Assembly (NCBI GenBank): GCA_024278595.1
Contig: JAJRSW010000032.1
Location: 1-34,479, forward strand
Direction of reading: 5' to 3'
Source: Fidelibacterota bacterium
GTDB lineage: Bacteria; Fidelibacterota; UBA8477; JABMPR01
DNA length: 34,479 bases
Shown here: positions 1-9,041 of the stretch, piece by piece
Position numbering within the stretch: position 1 is the first letter of the stretch
How the letters are laid out: every line of letters starts with the position of its first letter
The notes under the pieces: model-generated
The model's input: only the letters and a program-made list of their open reading frames with translations
The model's database searches: none
What the model was told of the DNA's origin: nothing
Translations under genes and position numbers: made by a program

Positions 1-343
1 TGCCGTTAATATATCAAAACTAAAAGTGGTCGTGAAGTCCTGATCACTGGCACCCGCTATCCTTCAATGAGGCGGATAATAATGTTAACCTGAATAATTC
101 ATAGCCACTAAGTCACGCAGACACCAAGTTTAAAAAAATAGATGCTTATCAAAAATTATCACTCACAGATGCAAATAATTCTGTTTAAAATGACCTTGTT
201 CATAACTTTAATAATCTTCGTGACTTAGCCCGCATATTTCATGAGGGCGTGCAATAGAGCTCATTCATATAATTCAGCTTACTCCTGTTGCAGAGCTTCC
301 AAGCCCTGTGTAGCTTCTCGCAGGTAATCGAGGAGATATCGCC
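1..343. other. Gene-free left edge with repeat
   Basis: No convincing gene lies before the hemerythrin. A short open stretch ending in TGA near base 49 could be the tail of a gene lying to the left, but it is too short to support. The main content is the palindromic-ended repeat at 104-230, listed separately. The hemerythrin ribosome-binding site (AGGAGA, 331-336) ends the gap. Confidence 0.6.
104..230. repeat. Palindromic-ended interspersed repeat, left copy
   Basis: The element starts with GCCACTAAGTCACGCAG (104-120) and ends with CTTCGTGACTTAGCC (216-230). These ends are imperfect inverted repeats of each other, so the whole is a roughly 127-base palindromic-ended unit with an AT-rich centre. 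Bases 156-228 recur in inverted orientation at 34407-34479 with two mismatches (positions 194 and 223). It has no coding capacity. The CACTAAG/ACGAAG-type ends resemble a family of short intergenic repeats I recall from many environmental genomes; a MITE-like or structured-RNA nature is inference. Confidence 0.8.
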
Positions 344-748
344 ATGCGTTTACTTGTTTGGGAAGACCGTTTTAGTGTTGGTGTCCAGGAGTTTGATCAG
401 CACCATAAGATCCTGTTTGAAATGATCAATACCCTGATCATTGCCAGAGATAATAACAGTGATCAGCTAGTGATCGAAAGCACTCTTGAACAGCTGATCC
501 AATACACCATATTCCATTTCACGGCTGAAGAAGCCACCATGAAACACTTCGGTTTTGATGGTTTGGAAGAACATGAACAGGAACATGCCGAGCTATTGAA
601 ACAGGTTCAAGTTTACCAGGATAAGCTGGCACACAGTGAGGCTGTTTCTTTTGAAGAGTTATTAGACTTTTTGGCGAATTGGCTCCTTGATCACACTCTG
701 GGTATGGATCAAAAATACAACCATTTCCTGAGTCACTATATCAATTGA
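344..748 (+). CDS. Bacteriohemerythrin
   Basis: This is a 134-residue single-domain hemerythrin, a cytosolic four-helix protein that binds O2 reversibly at a non-heme di-iron site. All seven expected iron ligands are visible with family spacing: His21 (DQHHK), His58 and Glu62 (HFTAE, HxxxE), His77 and His81 (HEQEH), His117 and Asp122 (HTLGMD, HxxxxD). Length is normal for a stand-alone bacteriohemerythrin. The ATG is supported by AGGAGA seven bases upstream. It appears monocistronic: a weak hairpin follows, and the next gene starts about 190 bases later. Likely roles are O2 storage, sensing or delivery, which would suit a cell with an oxygen-exposed hydrogenase, but that link is inference. 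Confidence 0.95.
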   Translation: MRLLVWEDRFSVGVQEFDQHHKILFEMINTLIIARDNNSDQLVIESTLEQLIQYTIFHFTAEEATMKHFGFDGLEEHEQEHAELLKQVQVYQDKLAHSEAVSFEELLDFLANWLLDHTLGMDQKYNHFLSHYIN

Positions 749-788
749 ATATTCGATCTGAACAGGATATAATAAGCTTTACTGCAGG

Positions 789-810
789 AACTCCACTCCG
801 GGAGTTTTAA
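789..810 (+). terminator. Weak hairpin after hemerythrin gene
   Basis: AACTCC (789-794) pairs with GGAGTT (801-806), followed by a short T/A run. It lies 41 bases after the hemerythrin stop. The stem is only six pairs and the T tract is short, so this is a candidate terminator only. Confidence 0.35.
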
Positions 811-935
811 ACCATTGGATCCTAGGCTGGAAACCACACGGGGTGGCTGATAAGATTTATCCCGGGACTGATGAGATACTTTGATTGGACGGTTTTTGAT
901 ATCTTTTATGCCGGATCGGTTCTATTTTCCCGTCT

Positions 936-1976
936 ATGAAAATGCTCAAACGCCTCGGTCTGTTCATTCTGATCCTCTTTTGCTATCTCATCTTGAGAGA
1001 GATGCTTAATTTTTATGTTTTAGCCTATACTGCTAATCCATATCTTGGGTACACCGTTCTATTTATGCTTATGGTGGTTTTAAGCTATTTTGTGCTGATC
1101 CCGGTTTATAAGATCAGTCGGCTGAGTGGGGATCCGGGACCGGTTCGCAAGCGCAAAAAAGAGCTGGAACTGGTTGAAATGCGTCTCCAGCGCGCCTTGA
1201 AAAATCCCTATTTAAAAAAGATCAGTTTTAAACAGCCAAAATTTGGCTCGGCTCTGGAACGGTACGAGCAAACCACTGCTGAACTTGCCAAACGCACCGA
1301 AGAAATCCGCCGAAAATACATTGTCCACCTGTTTTATAGTTCAGCCGTTTCACAGTATGGGTTTATTGATGCTATTCTCATCTTTTCCGCCAACGTCAAT
1401 CTGGTAAAAGAGATCTTCACCATCTATACCGGTCGGGCAAGCGGCCGAGACCTGTGGCAGATCATGAAGCAGATCTATTACTCCGTCGCTATTGGGGGCT
1501 CAGAGGGGATGGAATTTGCCGTGGAAGAGTTGATCTCAAAACTGGGCTCTGACACACTCAAAAGTATTCCCTTTTTCGACAAGGTCATGGCTTCCATCGC
1601 TGGTGGTTTCACCAATGCTGTCCTGCTTACCAGGATCTCCTACATCACCGAAAATTATTGCCGGATGACCTATATTGGATCTACCAAAGATCTTTCACCT
1701 GAACCCAAGTTGATCCTGGATGCCACCCGGGCTATTGTTGATGAGCCCATCCGCTACATCAAACGACAGCTCAATGATATCGCCAGGCAAAAAGCCCTGG
1801 ATTTTTCAAAATATGCCATTAACCCGACCCGCACCGTCATTGAGAAAGCCATTGATAAATTCACGCCGCGGCAGGCTGATTCAGAACGGGAAAAGAAATC
1901 TGTTTTAAGAAGCATAGCTGTGGGTGTAAATCCACTGACCTATCTGACTCGCCACCGGAAGCGGAAAGGGAAATGA
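936..1976 (+). CDS. DUF697 (YcjF-like) membrane protein
   Basis: A 346-residue protein with two N-terminal membrane helices (about residues 6-30 and 38-58), a basic charged linker (about 68-125) and a domain resembling DUF697/YcjF from about residue 125, including YGFIDAILIFSANVNLVKEI and a Gly/Ala-rich helix near IGGSEGMEF. In other bacteria this domain occurs in inner-membrane proteins and fused to GTPases; its biochemical role is unclear. There is no GTPase P-loop here. No good ribosome-binding site precedes the ATG at 936, and the ATG at 942 is an alternative start. The neighbours are unrelated in function, so context does not help. The family call rests on recognition of the pattern, not on a search. 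Confidence 0.7.
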   Translation: MKMLKRLGLFILILFCYLILREMLNFYVLAYTANPYLGYTVLFMLMVVLSYFVLIPVYKISRLSGDPGPVRKRKKELELVEMRLQRALKNPYLKKISFKQPKFGSALERYEQTTAELAKRTEEIRRKYIVHLFYSSAVSQYGFIDAILIFSANVNLVKEIFTIYTGRASGRDLWQIMKQIYYSVAIGGSEGMEFAVEELISKLGSDTLKSIPFFDKVMASIAGGFTNAVLLTRISYITENYCRMTYIGSTKDLSPEPKLILDATRAIVDEPIRYIKRQLNDIARQKALDFSKYAINPTRTVIEKAIDKFTPRQADSEREKKSVLRSIAVGVNPLTYLTRHRKRKGK

Positions 1977-2157
1977 AAAATGTGGGGAAACAGGATGTCA
2001 GATACCATACAGATCAAGGGATATCTCGCTGTAAGGTGGCGATTGATGTTGCCTTATGTTGAATAAAGACTATTATGGTCACGTTAGTATGAGTTACTCC
2101 AAATTATTTCCCCAATTATCATCCCTGCAAAAGCATAAAAATTTATCGAGGTAAAGC

Positions 2158-4830
2158 GTGGCAAGTGTAAATACTCAGCATGATACTGACCCCCAGGAAA
2201 CCAGCGAATGGCTGGATTCTCTGGCCGCTGTATTTGAAGAAGAAGGGGTTAATCGAGCCTACTTTTTAGTTAATGAATTGATTGATTACGCCCGTCGGCA
2301 TGGTGTGCGATTACCTTATAGCCCCAATACATCCTATCTGAATACCATCCCCGTATCACAACAGCCCCAATTTCCGGGGGATCGGGAAATTGAACGACGG
2401 ATAAAATCCATTATTCGTTGGAATGCCATGGCCATGGTGGTCCGCGCCAATAAGACCAGCGATGGTATCGGTGGACATATCTCTACCTATGCCTCTTCAG
2501 CAACCTTATTAGAAATTGGATTCAACCATTTTTTTCGATCGGCCACCCCTGAGTTTGGCGGCGATCTGGTCTATTTCCAGGGCCATGGATCTCCCGGTAT
2601 ATATGCCCGAGCTTTTCTTGAAGGTCGGCTGGATGAAGAGCACCTGGTCAATTTTAGACGGGAACTGGCTCCCACAGGTGGCTTGTCTTCCTATCCCCAC
2701 CCCTGGCTCATGCCGGATTTCTGGCAATTCCCCACTGTCTCAATGGGCCTGGGACCCCTCCAGGCAATTTATCAGGCGCGCTTTATGCGCTATATGGAAA
2801 ACCGTGAGCTGATCCCCAGGAGTGACCGAAAGGTCTGGGCTTTTCTAGGTGACGGCGAAATGGATGAACCAGAGTCTCTGGGTGCCATTACCCTGGCTTC
2901 CCGAGAAAAGTTGGATAACCTCATTTTTGTCATCAATTGTAATATGCAGCGTCTGGATGGACCTGTCCGGGGAAACGGTAAAATCGTCCAGGAGTTAGAA
3001 GGTGCCTTTCGCGGGGCTGGCTGGAATGTCATCAAAGTTATCTGGGGTTCTGAGTGGGATGCACTATTGGCCAAGGATAAGGAAGGTATATTAGCAAAAC
3101 GCATGGCCGAGGTCGTAGATGGTGATATTCTCAAGTATATCGTTGAGGGTGGCGCCTATATCCGCAAGCATTTTTTTGGTAAATATCCGGAACTGCTGGA
3201 AATGGTCAATCATCTCAGTGATAAGGATCTGGAAAAGTTAAAACGAGGTGGTCATGATCCGGCCAAAGTTTACGCTGCCTACGCTGAAGCCCTGGCCCAT
3301 GGTGGTCAACCTACGGTGATCCTCACCAGTACGGTCAAAGGCTATGGAATGGGTGAGGCTGGCGAGGGTAAAAACATTACCCATGGTCAGAAAAAACTCA
3401 ACGATGAAGAATTAAAAGCCTTTCGCAGTCGTTTTGGAATCCCCATCTCTGACGAGGAAGTGGTCAAGACCCCTTTTTATCGACCGGATGAGGATTCGGA
3501 AGAGATTAAATATTTAAGAGCCCGGCGTGAAGCCCTGGGCGGCCGCTTCCCGGTTCGCAGGGAAAGGGCTGAGCCCATGGAAACCCCTGAGTTAAGTACC
3601 TTTTCAGCGGCCCTGAAAGGGACTGGAGACCGTGCTCAATCAACCACCATGGCCTTTGTTCGTATTCTATCCATGCTTACCAAGGACAAGACCATGGGTA
3701 AGCGGATCGTGCCCATCGTCCCGGATGAAGCGCGTACCTTTGGTATGGAAGCACTGTTCCGCAGTTTGGGGATCTATTCCAGCGTCGGTCAGTTGTATGA
3801 TCCAGTGGATTCGGATCAATACCTGTATTATCGTGAGGATATCAAGGGTCAGATCCTGGAAGAAGGGATCACGGAGGCTGGATCTGCCAGTTCATGGGTC
3901 TCGGCAGCCACTTCATACAGTACTCATAACGTCAATATGATGCCCTTCTATATCTACTACTCCATGTTTGGTTTCCAACGTGTGGGTGACCTATTCTGGT
4001 TGGCTGGTGATATTCGTGCCAGGGGATTTTTATTAGGTGCCACGGCCGGTAGAACCACCCTGAACGGGGAAGGCCTGCAGCACCAGGATGGGCACAGTCT
4101 GTTAGCCGCAGCCACCATTCCCAATTGCCGGGCTTATGATCCGGCTTATGCCTATGAGATCGCAGTGATCATCCAACACGGTATGCGGCGTATGATGACC
4201 GAGCAGATCGATGAATTCTATTATCTCACCCTGGAGAATGAACCCTACAAGCATCCAGCCATGCCTGAGGGCGCTGAAGCAGGTATAATAAAGGGGCTGT
4301 ATCAGCTGTCCACTACCGGAAAAGCCCAGCAAAAAATGCATGTTCAACTCCTGGGGTCCGGAGCTATTCTGGGTGAAGTATTGGTCGCAGCGGAGATTCT
4401 CAAAAAGGATTGGCAGGTCACAGCTGATATCTGGAGTGTGACGAGCTATTCTGAATTACGGCTGGAAGCTCAGGATGCCCAGCGCTGGAATCGGCTTCAT
4501 CCTACTCAGTCCAGACGTCGGGCTTATGCCTGTGAGGTCATGCAGGATAAAGTTGGACCGGTGGTGGCTGCTTCAGACTATATCAAACTGGTAGCTGAGC
4601 AGATAGCTATTTTTATTGATAAACCATTTATTGCTCTGGGTACCGATGGCTTTGGTCGTAGTGAATCCCGGGAGAATCTGCGGGCCTTCTTTGAAGTAGA
4701 TCGCTATTCTATTGTGATAGCCGCCCTATTCCAACTCCAGAGGCTGGGTGTTGTGAAAGCCGAACTGGTTGACAAGGCGATCAAGAGCTACAAGGTAGCC
4801 ACCGAATCTGAAAATCCAGTTAAACGATGA
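2158..4830 (+). CDS. aceE: Pyruvate dehydrogenase E1, homodimeric AceE type
   Basis: An 890-residue protein, close to E. coli AceE (887). It is the thiamine-diphosphate enzyme that decarboxylates pyruvate and passes the acetyl group to the E2 lipoyl arm. The cofactor motif is complete: GDGEMDEPES starts at residue 231 and the closing NCN is at 260-262. Other recognisable AceE stretches include YFQGHGSPGIYARAF and LNGEGLQHQDGHSLL. The start is GTG with GAGGT five bases upstream. E2 and E3 genes follow on the same strand, E2 after a 265-base gap, so the full complex is encoded here. E1 of the alpha2beta2 type is the common alternative in other phyla, and this is clearly not that form. Confidence 0.97.
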   Translation: MASVNTQHDTDPQETSEWLDSLAAVFEEEGVNRAYFLVNELIDYARRHGVRLPYSPNTSYLNTIPVSQQPQFPGDREIERRIKSIIRWNAMAMVVRANKTSDGIGGHISTYASSATLLEIGFNHFFRSATPEFGGDLVYFQGHGSPGIYARAFLEGRLDEEHLVNFRRELAPTGGLSSYPHPWLMPDFWQFPTVSMGLGPLQAIYQARFMRYMENRELIPRSDRKVWAFLGDGEMDEPESLGAITLASREKLDNLIFVINCNMQRLDGPVRGNGKIVQELEGAFRGAGWNVIKVIWGSEWDALLAKDKEGILAKRMAEVVDGDILKYIVEGGAYIRKHFFGKYPELLEMVNHLSDKDLEKLKRGGHDPAKVYAAYAEALAHGGQPTVILTSTVKGYGMGEAGEGKNITHGQKKLNDEELKAFRSRFGIPISDEEVVKTPFYRPDEDSEEIKYLRARREALGGRFPVRRERAEPMETPELSTFSAALKGTGDRAQSTTMAFVRILSMLTKDKTMGKRIVPIVPDEARTFGMEALFRSLGIYSSVGQLYDPVDSDQYLYYREDIKGQILEEGITEAGSASSWVSAATSYSTHNVNMMPFYIYYSMFGFQRVGDLFWLAGDIRARGFLLGATAGRTTLNGEGLQHQDGHSLLAAATIPNCRAYDPAYAYEIAVIIQHGMRRMMTEQIDEFYYLTLENEPYKHPAMPEGAEAGIIKGLYQLSTTGKAQQKMHVQLLGSGAILGEVLVAAEILKKDWQVTADIWSVTSYSELRLEAQDAQRWNRLHPTQSRRRAYACEVMQDKVGPVVAASDYIKLVAEQIAIFIDKPFIALGTDGFGRSESRENLRAFFEVDRYSIVIAALFQLQRLGVVKAELVDKAIKSYKVATESENPVKR

Positions 4831-4892
4831 TCCTAGAATCCAATACAACCAGAACCATAATTGCGTTAACAGAAATAAGGAAATCCTGACAA

Positions 4893-4921
4893 TGTCATTG
4901 CAAGTGGAACGCGGCAATCTC
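4893..4921. repeat. Interspersed CATTGC...GGCAATCTC repeat
   Basis: The aceE-aceF gap (4831-5095) contains TCATTGCAAGTGGAACGCGG followed by CAATCTC. This resembles the very common CATTGCGAG...GAAGCAATCTC intergenic repeat of many bacterial genomes. It is a single copy in this window, so the assignment rests on memory of that family. The rest of the gap shows no gene and no clear terminator. Confidence 0.4.
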
Positions 4922-5095
4922 GGTTCACAATCGGGGGAGCTAGATCACTGCAGTGGTTTGACGCTTTCCAGGCTTAGTCTTGAAATCCGCCCGGCATGCA
5001 AGAAAATATTCTAGGCGACAATGCGCATAAGTATAAATAAATTAACCCAGCGGACTCTGAGAGATACAATTGTAAATATGGAAAGAACTTAAAGC

Positions 5096-6349
5096 ATGTT
5101 AAAAGAAATCATCATACCAGACCTGGGGGAAGGCATTGATTCTGTCGAAGTCGGTGAGATCAGTGTCAAACCGGGTGATCATGTAGATGTAGGTGATATT
5201 TTAGTCGTCCTGGAGAGCGACAAGGCTTCCATGGAGATCGAAGCTGAAGACGCTGGTACGATCAAGGAGATCCGAATTGCGGCTGGATCGGAAGTTCGAA
5301 CCCATACCGTCCTGGCCATGCTGGAGCTGGATCACGCTGAAGAGCCACAAACAGTGGAAGAAGCGAAAAGTGAAGAGGTCGTTGCCCCATCAAAGCCAAA
5401 ACCGCCAGTTGAAGAAGAGCTTCCCAGCAAACCCATTGATGTGCCGGTGACAAAACGGAAGATCGTTGCCGCCAGCCCTTCGGTGCGGAGATTCGCCCGT
5501 GAATTGGGCTGTGATCTGAAGTTGGTCTCAGGGACAGGTCCCAAGGGACGGGTTCTGAAGGAAGATATCCAGAATTATGTAAAGACCCGGCTCTCGAATG
5601 CTCCGTCCGGTCCCCTTAAACGTAAAGTGCAACCAGAGATCGATTTTAGTCAATGGGGTGAGATCGAGACCGTTCGACTGAGTAAAATTCGGCGAGCCAC
5701 GGCCCTAAATCTGCAAAATGCCTGGCGGACCATCCCCCATGTCACTCAGTATGATGAGACGGATATCACAGATTTGGAAGCCTTTCGTCAAGTTTACAAA
5801 CATGCTGCAGCCAAAACAGGGGGCAAACTGTCAATTCTACCTTTTATCATGAAAGCGGTAGCCAATGGTCTGCGAGAATTCCCTGATTTTAATAGCTCTT
5901 TGGATGTTCGTGGTGAGAATCTGATCCACAAAAAATATATTCATCTGGGGCTTGCCGTTGATACGGATAATGGCTTGGTCGTCCCGGTTATTCGGGATGT
6001 CGACCAGAAAAGCCTCATCGAATTAGCTGTGGAACTGGTCGATGTGAGTATGCGTACCCGGGATCGCAAGATCAAACCAGCAGAGCTGGTGGGGGCGACC
6101 TTTACAATCTCCAGTCTGGGTGGTATCAGTGGCACAGGATTTTCACCCATTGTGAATCCTCCACAGGTTGCGATCATGGGTGTTTCCCGGTCTAAGCTTA
6201 AACCGGAATATGATGGAAAAGAGTTTGTGCCACGCCTGATGCTGCCCTTCTCGCTATCGTATGATCACCGGGTCATTGATGGAGCTGCTGCGGCTCGGTT
6301 TACTAAATTCATCGCTGAGGAACTAACAGCGATCAAAGAGTTGTTCTAG
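5096..6349 (+). CDS. aceF: Dihydrolipoamide acetyltransferase (PDH E2)
   Basis: A 417-residue E2 of the pyruvate dehydrogenase complex, which transfers acetyl from lipoamide to CoA. Domains in order: one lipoyl domain (about 1-78) with the lipoylation site ESDKASMEI (Lys43); an acidic/proline hinge (80-120); a peripheral-subunit-binding domain (about 126-163, [13 protein letters not shown] ... [11 protein letters not shown]); and the trimer-forming catalytic domain (185-417). The catalytic HxxxDG is DHRVIDG, with His391 and Asp395. E. coli AceF has three lipoyl domains, and one is usual in many other bacteria. The E3 gene follows after 14 bases. The ribosome-binding site is weak (GGAAAG about 11 bases upstream). 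Confidence 0.96.
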   Translation: MLKEIIIPDLGEGIDSVEVGEISVKPGDHVDVGDILVVLESDKASMEIEAEDAGTIKEIRIAAGSEVRTHTVLAMLELDHAEEPQTVEEAKSEEVVAPSKPKPPVEEELPSKPIDVPVTKRKIVAASPSVRRFARELGCDLKLVSGTGPKGRVLKEDIQNYVKTRLSNAPSGPLKRKVQPEIDFSQWGEIETVRLSKIRRATALNLQNAWRTIPHVTQYDETDITDLEAFRQVYKHAAAKTGGKLSILPFIMKAVANGLREFPDFNSSLDVRGENLIHKKYIHLGLAVDTDNGLVVPVIRDVDQKSLIELAVELVDVSMRTRDRKIKPAELVGATFTISSLGGISGTGFSPIVNPPQVAIMGVSRSKLKPEYDGKEFVPRLMLPFSLSYDHRVIDGAAAARFTKFIAEELTAIKELF

Positions 6350-6363
6350 TTTTCGGAGATATT

Positions 6364-7779
6364 ATGTCCAATTCAATTCATGCTGAAGTTGTTGTCCTGG
6401 GGGCTGGTCCCGGGGGCTATGCTGCTGCTTTCCTAGCTGCTGATCTTGGTAAAAAAGTTGTCCTCATTGACAAAGATACCTCTCTGGGTGGTGTTTGTCT
6501 AAATCGGGGGTGTATCCCATCCAAAGCTTTACTCCACTTGGCCCGGGTCAAATCAGAAAGTTCGGAGGTCCAAAGTTTCGGGCTCACATTTCAAGAACCG
6601 GAATGGGATCTGGAAGCAGTTAAGGAATGGAAGAACAAGCGGGTTGTTGGTCGCTTGACCAAGGGGATCGCCGCCCTGGCAAAGGCTCGTAAAGTTCAAG
6701 TTGTTACTGGATCCGGAGTTTTTTCCTCTACCACTAGCATTGACGTCGCCCAAGCTGATGGATCGACTCAAGTTACCTTTGAGCAGGCCATCATTGCTGT
6801 GGGTTCTCATCCCACAAAAATCCCCGGGTTTCCTGAAGACGCCCGGATCCTGGATTCCACAACTGCGCTGGATCTGGATGGGATTCCGGAAAAATTATTG
6901 ATCATTGGGGGCGGCTATATCGGTTTGGAAATGGGTACCATCTACGCTGCCATGGGTTCTGAGATAACAGTGGTTGAATTTATGCCTAACCTGTTGCCAG
7001 GCGCTGATCCTGATGTGGTCAAGCCACTTGAACAGCGTTTGAAAAAAACTTTCAAGACAATTCTTACAGGTACCAGAGTGCTGGGTATTGACCCTCATGA
7101 TGACCACCTGGCTGTTAATATTGAAGGCAGTCATGGTGGCGAGACCCTGAGAGTTGACAAGGTCCTGGTGGCTGTGGGTCGCAAACCCAACACCTATGGA
7201 AACGGATTTGAAACTATTGACCTGGATATCAATGAACGTGGATTTATTAAAGTGAATGATAAGCGTCAGACCAGCATTGCCAATATTTATGCAATTGGTG
7301 ATATTACTGGTGATCCCATGTTGGCTCATAAGGCTACTTTTGAAGGTAAGGTCGCCGCTGAAGTAATCTGTGGTGAGCCAGCTGCTTTTGATGTCTCAGC
7401 CATTCCGGCAGTAATCTTTACTGATCCTGAGATCGCCTGGGCTGGTCTTACGGAAACTCAGGCGAAAGAACAGGGCATCGAATATGATAAGGGCGTTTTT
7501 CCCTGGTCTGCCAGTGGCAGAGCCCTGGCATTGGGTCGAACAGAGGGTTTTTCTAAAGCCCTCTTCGACAAAGAGAGCGGCAAGCTGATCGGGATGAGTA
7601 TCGTGGGGACCAATGCTGGTGACCTGATTGCCGAAGCTGTATTGGCTATCGAAATGGGTGCTGACGCCGAGGATATTGCCTTGATTATTCACCCCCATCC
7701 CAGTCTTTCTGAATCGGTGGGGAATGCTGCTGAGATTGTTACCGGAAGTATTACGGACTTGTTTAGCCCGAAAAAATAG
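6364..7779 (+). CDS. lpdA: Dihydrolipoamide dehydrogenase (E3)
   Basis: A 471-residue flavoprotein disulfide reductase that reoxidises dihydrolipoamide with NAD+. Visible features: FAD-binding GAGPGGY near the N terminus; the redox-active disulfide GGVCLNRGCIPSK (Cys45 and Cys50); the NAD-binding GGGYIGLEMG; the second FAD motif around YAIGDITG; and the C-terminal catalytic pair in HPHPSLSE (His445 and Glu450). CGGAG lies five bases before the ATG. It is 14 bases after the E2 gene, so translation is probably coupled within one transcript. It may also serve other 2-oxoacid dehydrogenases or a glycine cleavage system, none of which is in the window. Confidence 0.97.
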   Translation: MSNSIHAEVVVLGAGPGGYAAAFLAADLGKKVVLIDKDTSLGGVCLNRGCIPSKALLHLARVKSESSEVQSFGLTFQEPEWDLEAVKEWKNKRVVGRLTKGIAALAKARKVQVVTGSGVFSSTTSIDVAQADGSTQVTFEQAIIAVGSHPTKIPGFPEDARILDSTTALDLDGIPEKLLIIGGGYIGLEMGTIYAAMGSEITVVEFMPNLLPGADPDVVKPLEQRLKKTFKTILTGTRVLGIDPHDDHLAVNIEGSHGGETLRVDKVLVAVGRKPNTYGNGFETIDLDINERGFIKVNDKRQTSIANIYAIGDITGDPMLAHKATFEGKVAAEVICGEPAAFDVSAIPAVIFTDPEIAWAGLTETQAKEQGIEYDKGVFPWSASGRALALGRTEGFSKALFDKESGKLIGMSIVGTNAGDLIAEAVLAIEMGADAEDIALIIHPHPSLSESVGNAAEIVTGSITDLFSPKK

Positions 7780-7794
7780 TTTATCAGGGGGCTG

Positions 7795-8448
7795 ATGATT
7801 CAAACAAAAAAGATCGACATCGGAAATTGGGAGCGCCGAGAGCAGTACCAGTTTTTCCGTCATTATGATAATCCCTTCTTTGGCTTGACGGCTGACGTGG
7901 ATGTCACTAATTTGTTGGCATACGTACAGAATAAAGGATTTTCATTCTTCGCAGCTTATCTATTCGCATCGCAAAAGCAGGTAAACAGCATTCCTGAGTT
8001 TCGGCAACGTATCATGGGGGATGAGGTCATTGAGTATCCTGAAGTGGTGGCCGGATCTACTGTATTGAAAGCGAATAAGCTATTCACTTTTTGCTATTTT
8101 GACCATTTCACTTCCTTTAAAGACTTCAACGCACATGTTTTAGAGCGGGTTGCCCTTTGTCAACAGCCCCAGACACAATTGATCGATCATGATGAAAACC
8201 TGGCGCAAATCCATTACTCGGTGATCCCCTGGGTGCATTTCAGTGGATTATCCCACCCGCGCAACTACGGCACGGATGATAGTATTCCCAAAATTGTATT
8301 TGGGAAATATGTCACTCAAGCTAAAAAAGTGTTAATGCCGCTTTCGGTAGAAGCTCATCACTCCTTGTTGGATGGGTTTCATTTGGGATTATATTTTGAA
8401 GGTTTCCAACAGAGCATCAATGATCCGAAAATACTTCTAGAGGGCTAA
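7795..8448 (+). CDS. Chloramphenicol acetyltransferase-like acyltransferase
   Basis: A 217-residue protein with the length and signature of type A chloramphenicol acetyltransferases (CAT), which move acetyl from acetyl-CoA to a hydroxyl group. The active-site motif HHSLLDGFH gives catalytic His189 and structural Asp193 (HHxxxDG). An N-terminal start like FFRHYDNPFFGLTADVDVT is typical of the family. It lies 15 bases after lpdA with AGGGG four bases before its ATG, and two bases before a GNAT gene, so it belongs to the PDH operon. The CAT fold is homologous to the E2 catalytic domain. Many chromosomal members do not confer resistance, and the natural substrate cannot be told from sequence. Confidence 0.85.
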   Translation: MIQTKKIDIGNWERREQYQFFRHYDNPFFGLTADVDVTNLLAYVQNKGFSFFAAYLFASQKQVNSIPEFRQRIMGDEVIEYPEVVAGSTVLKANKLFTFCYFDHFTSFKDFNAHVLERVALCQQPQTQLIDHDENLAQIHYSVIPWVHFSGLSHPRNYGTDDSIPKIVFGKYVTQAKKVLMPLSVEAHHSLLDGFHLGLYFEGFQQSINDPKILLEG

Positions 8449-8450
8449 AC

Positions 8451-8906
8451 ATGCAGTATCGCCTCATCGATCACGGGACAAAAGCCTACCAGGAGTCCCT
8501 TGATCTCCGTCACAAAATCCTCCGAGTTCCCCTGGGTATGGATCTTTTCGATGGATCTCATGATGACTTATCTGAGGAATCCCGATACTATCATTTTGGG
8601 GCCTTTGATGATGATGGACAACTAGTAGCCAGTGTTTTAGGGATCCCGACCTCCATTCATGAAATTCGGATCAAACAAATGGTGGTTATCGAACAATTGC
8701 AGAACCAGGGGGTTGGGAGACGCTTGTTCATGGTGTTTGAAGCCTATCTGCTAAATATTGGTTTTCAATCCTTCATTCTGCACGCCCGCAGAGCTGCCCA
8801 TGGATTTTACCTGAATCTGGGATATGAGATCATGGGACCTGAATTTGATGAGATCGGTATTCCCCACTACAAGATGAGTAAAACATTTATTCCCACCCTT
8901 GATTGA
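8451..8906 (+). CDS. GNAT-family N-acetyltransferase
   Basis: A 151-residue single-domain GNAT protein, an acetyl-CoA-dependent acetyltransferase. The acetyl-CoA pyrophosphate-binding motif A is seen as QLQNQGVGRRL (Q84-x-x-G87-x-G89), preceded by the expected beta strand IRIKQMVVIEQ and followed by the helix and the HARRAAHGFYLNLGYE strand-turn typical of the fold. It begins two bases after the stop of the CAT-like gene, with GAGGG inside that gene's end, so the two are translationally coupled. The substrate is unknown. Location in a PDH operon places two acetyl-CoA users beside the acetyl-CoA producer. Confidence 0.9.
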   Translation: MQYRLIDHGTKAYQESLDLRHKILRVPLGMDLFDGSHDDLSEESRYYHFGAFDDDGQLVASVLGIPTSIHEIRIKQMVVIEQLQNQGVGRRLFMVFEAYLLNIGFQSFILHARRAAHGFYLNLGYEIMGPEFDEIGIPHYKMSKTFIPTLD

Positions 8907-9041
8907 CCTATCGGTTTCGGCAAATGGTATAAAAGTCGAATTGGCAGAGATGCTATGCTAGATTATTATTTAAGCCGAGAATATCTAAGCTTATATTAGG
9001 CTTTAGCTTTTGTTAATGTCTGATCAGGGGAGCAGCCAAAT

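Noticed and set aside
1-49. C-terminal tail of a gene entering from the left
   Set aside because: Only about 15 codons are visible, with no recognisable motif.
4920-4995. Possible tRNA-like segment between aceE and aceF
   Set aside because: It lacks a T-loop GTTCRA with a proper stem and a matching acceptor stem.
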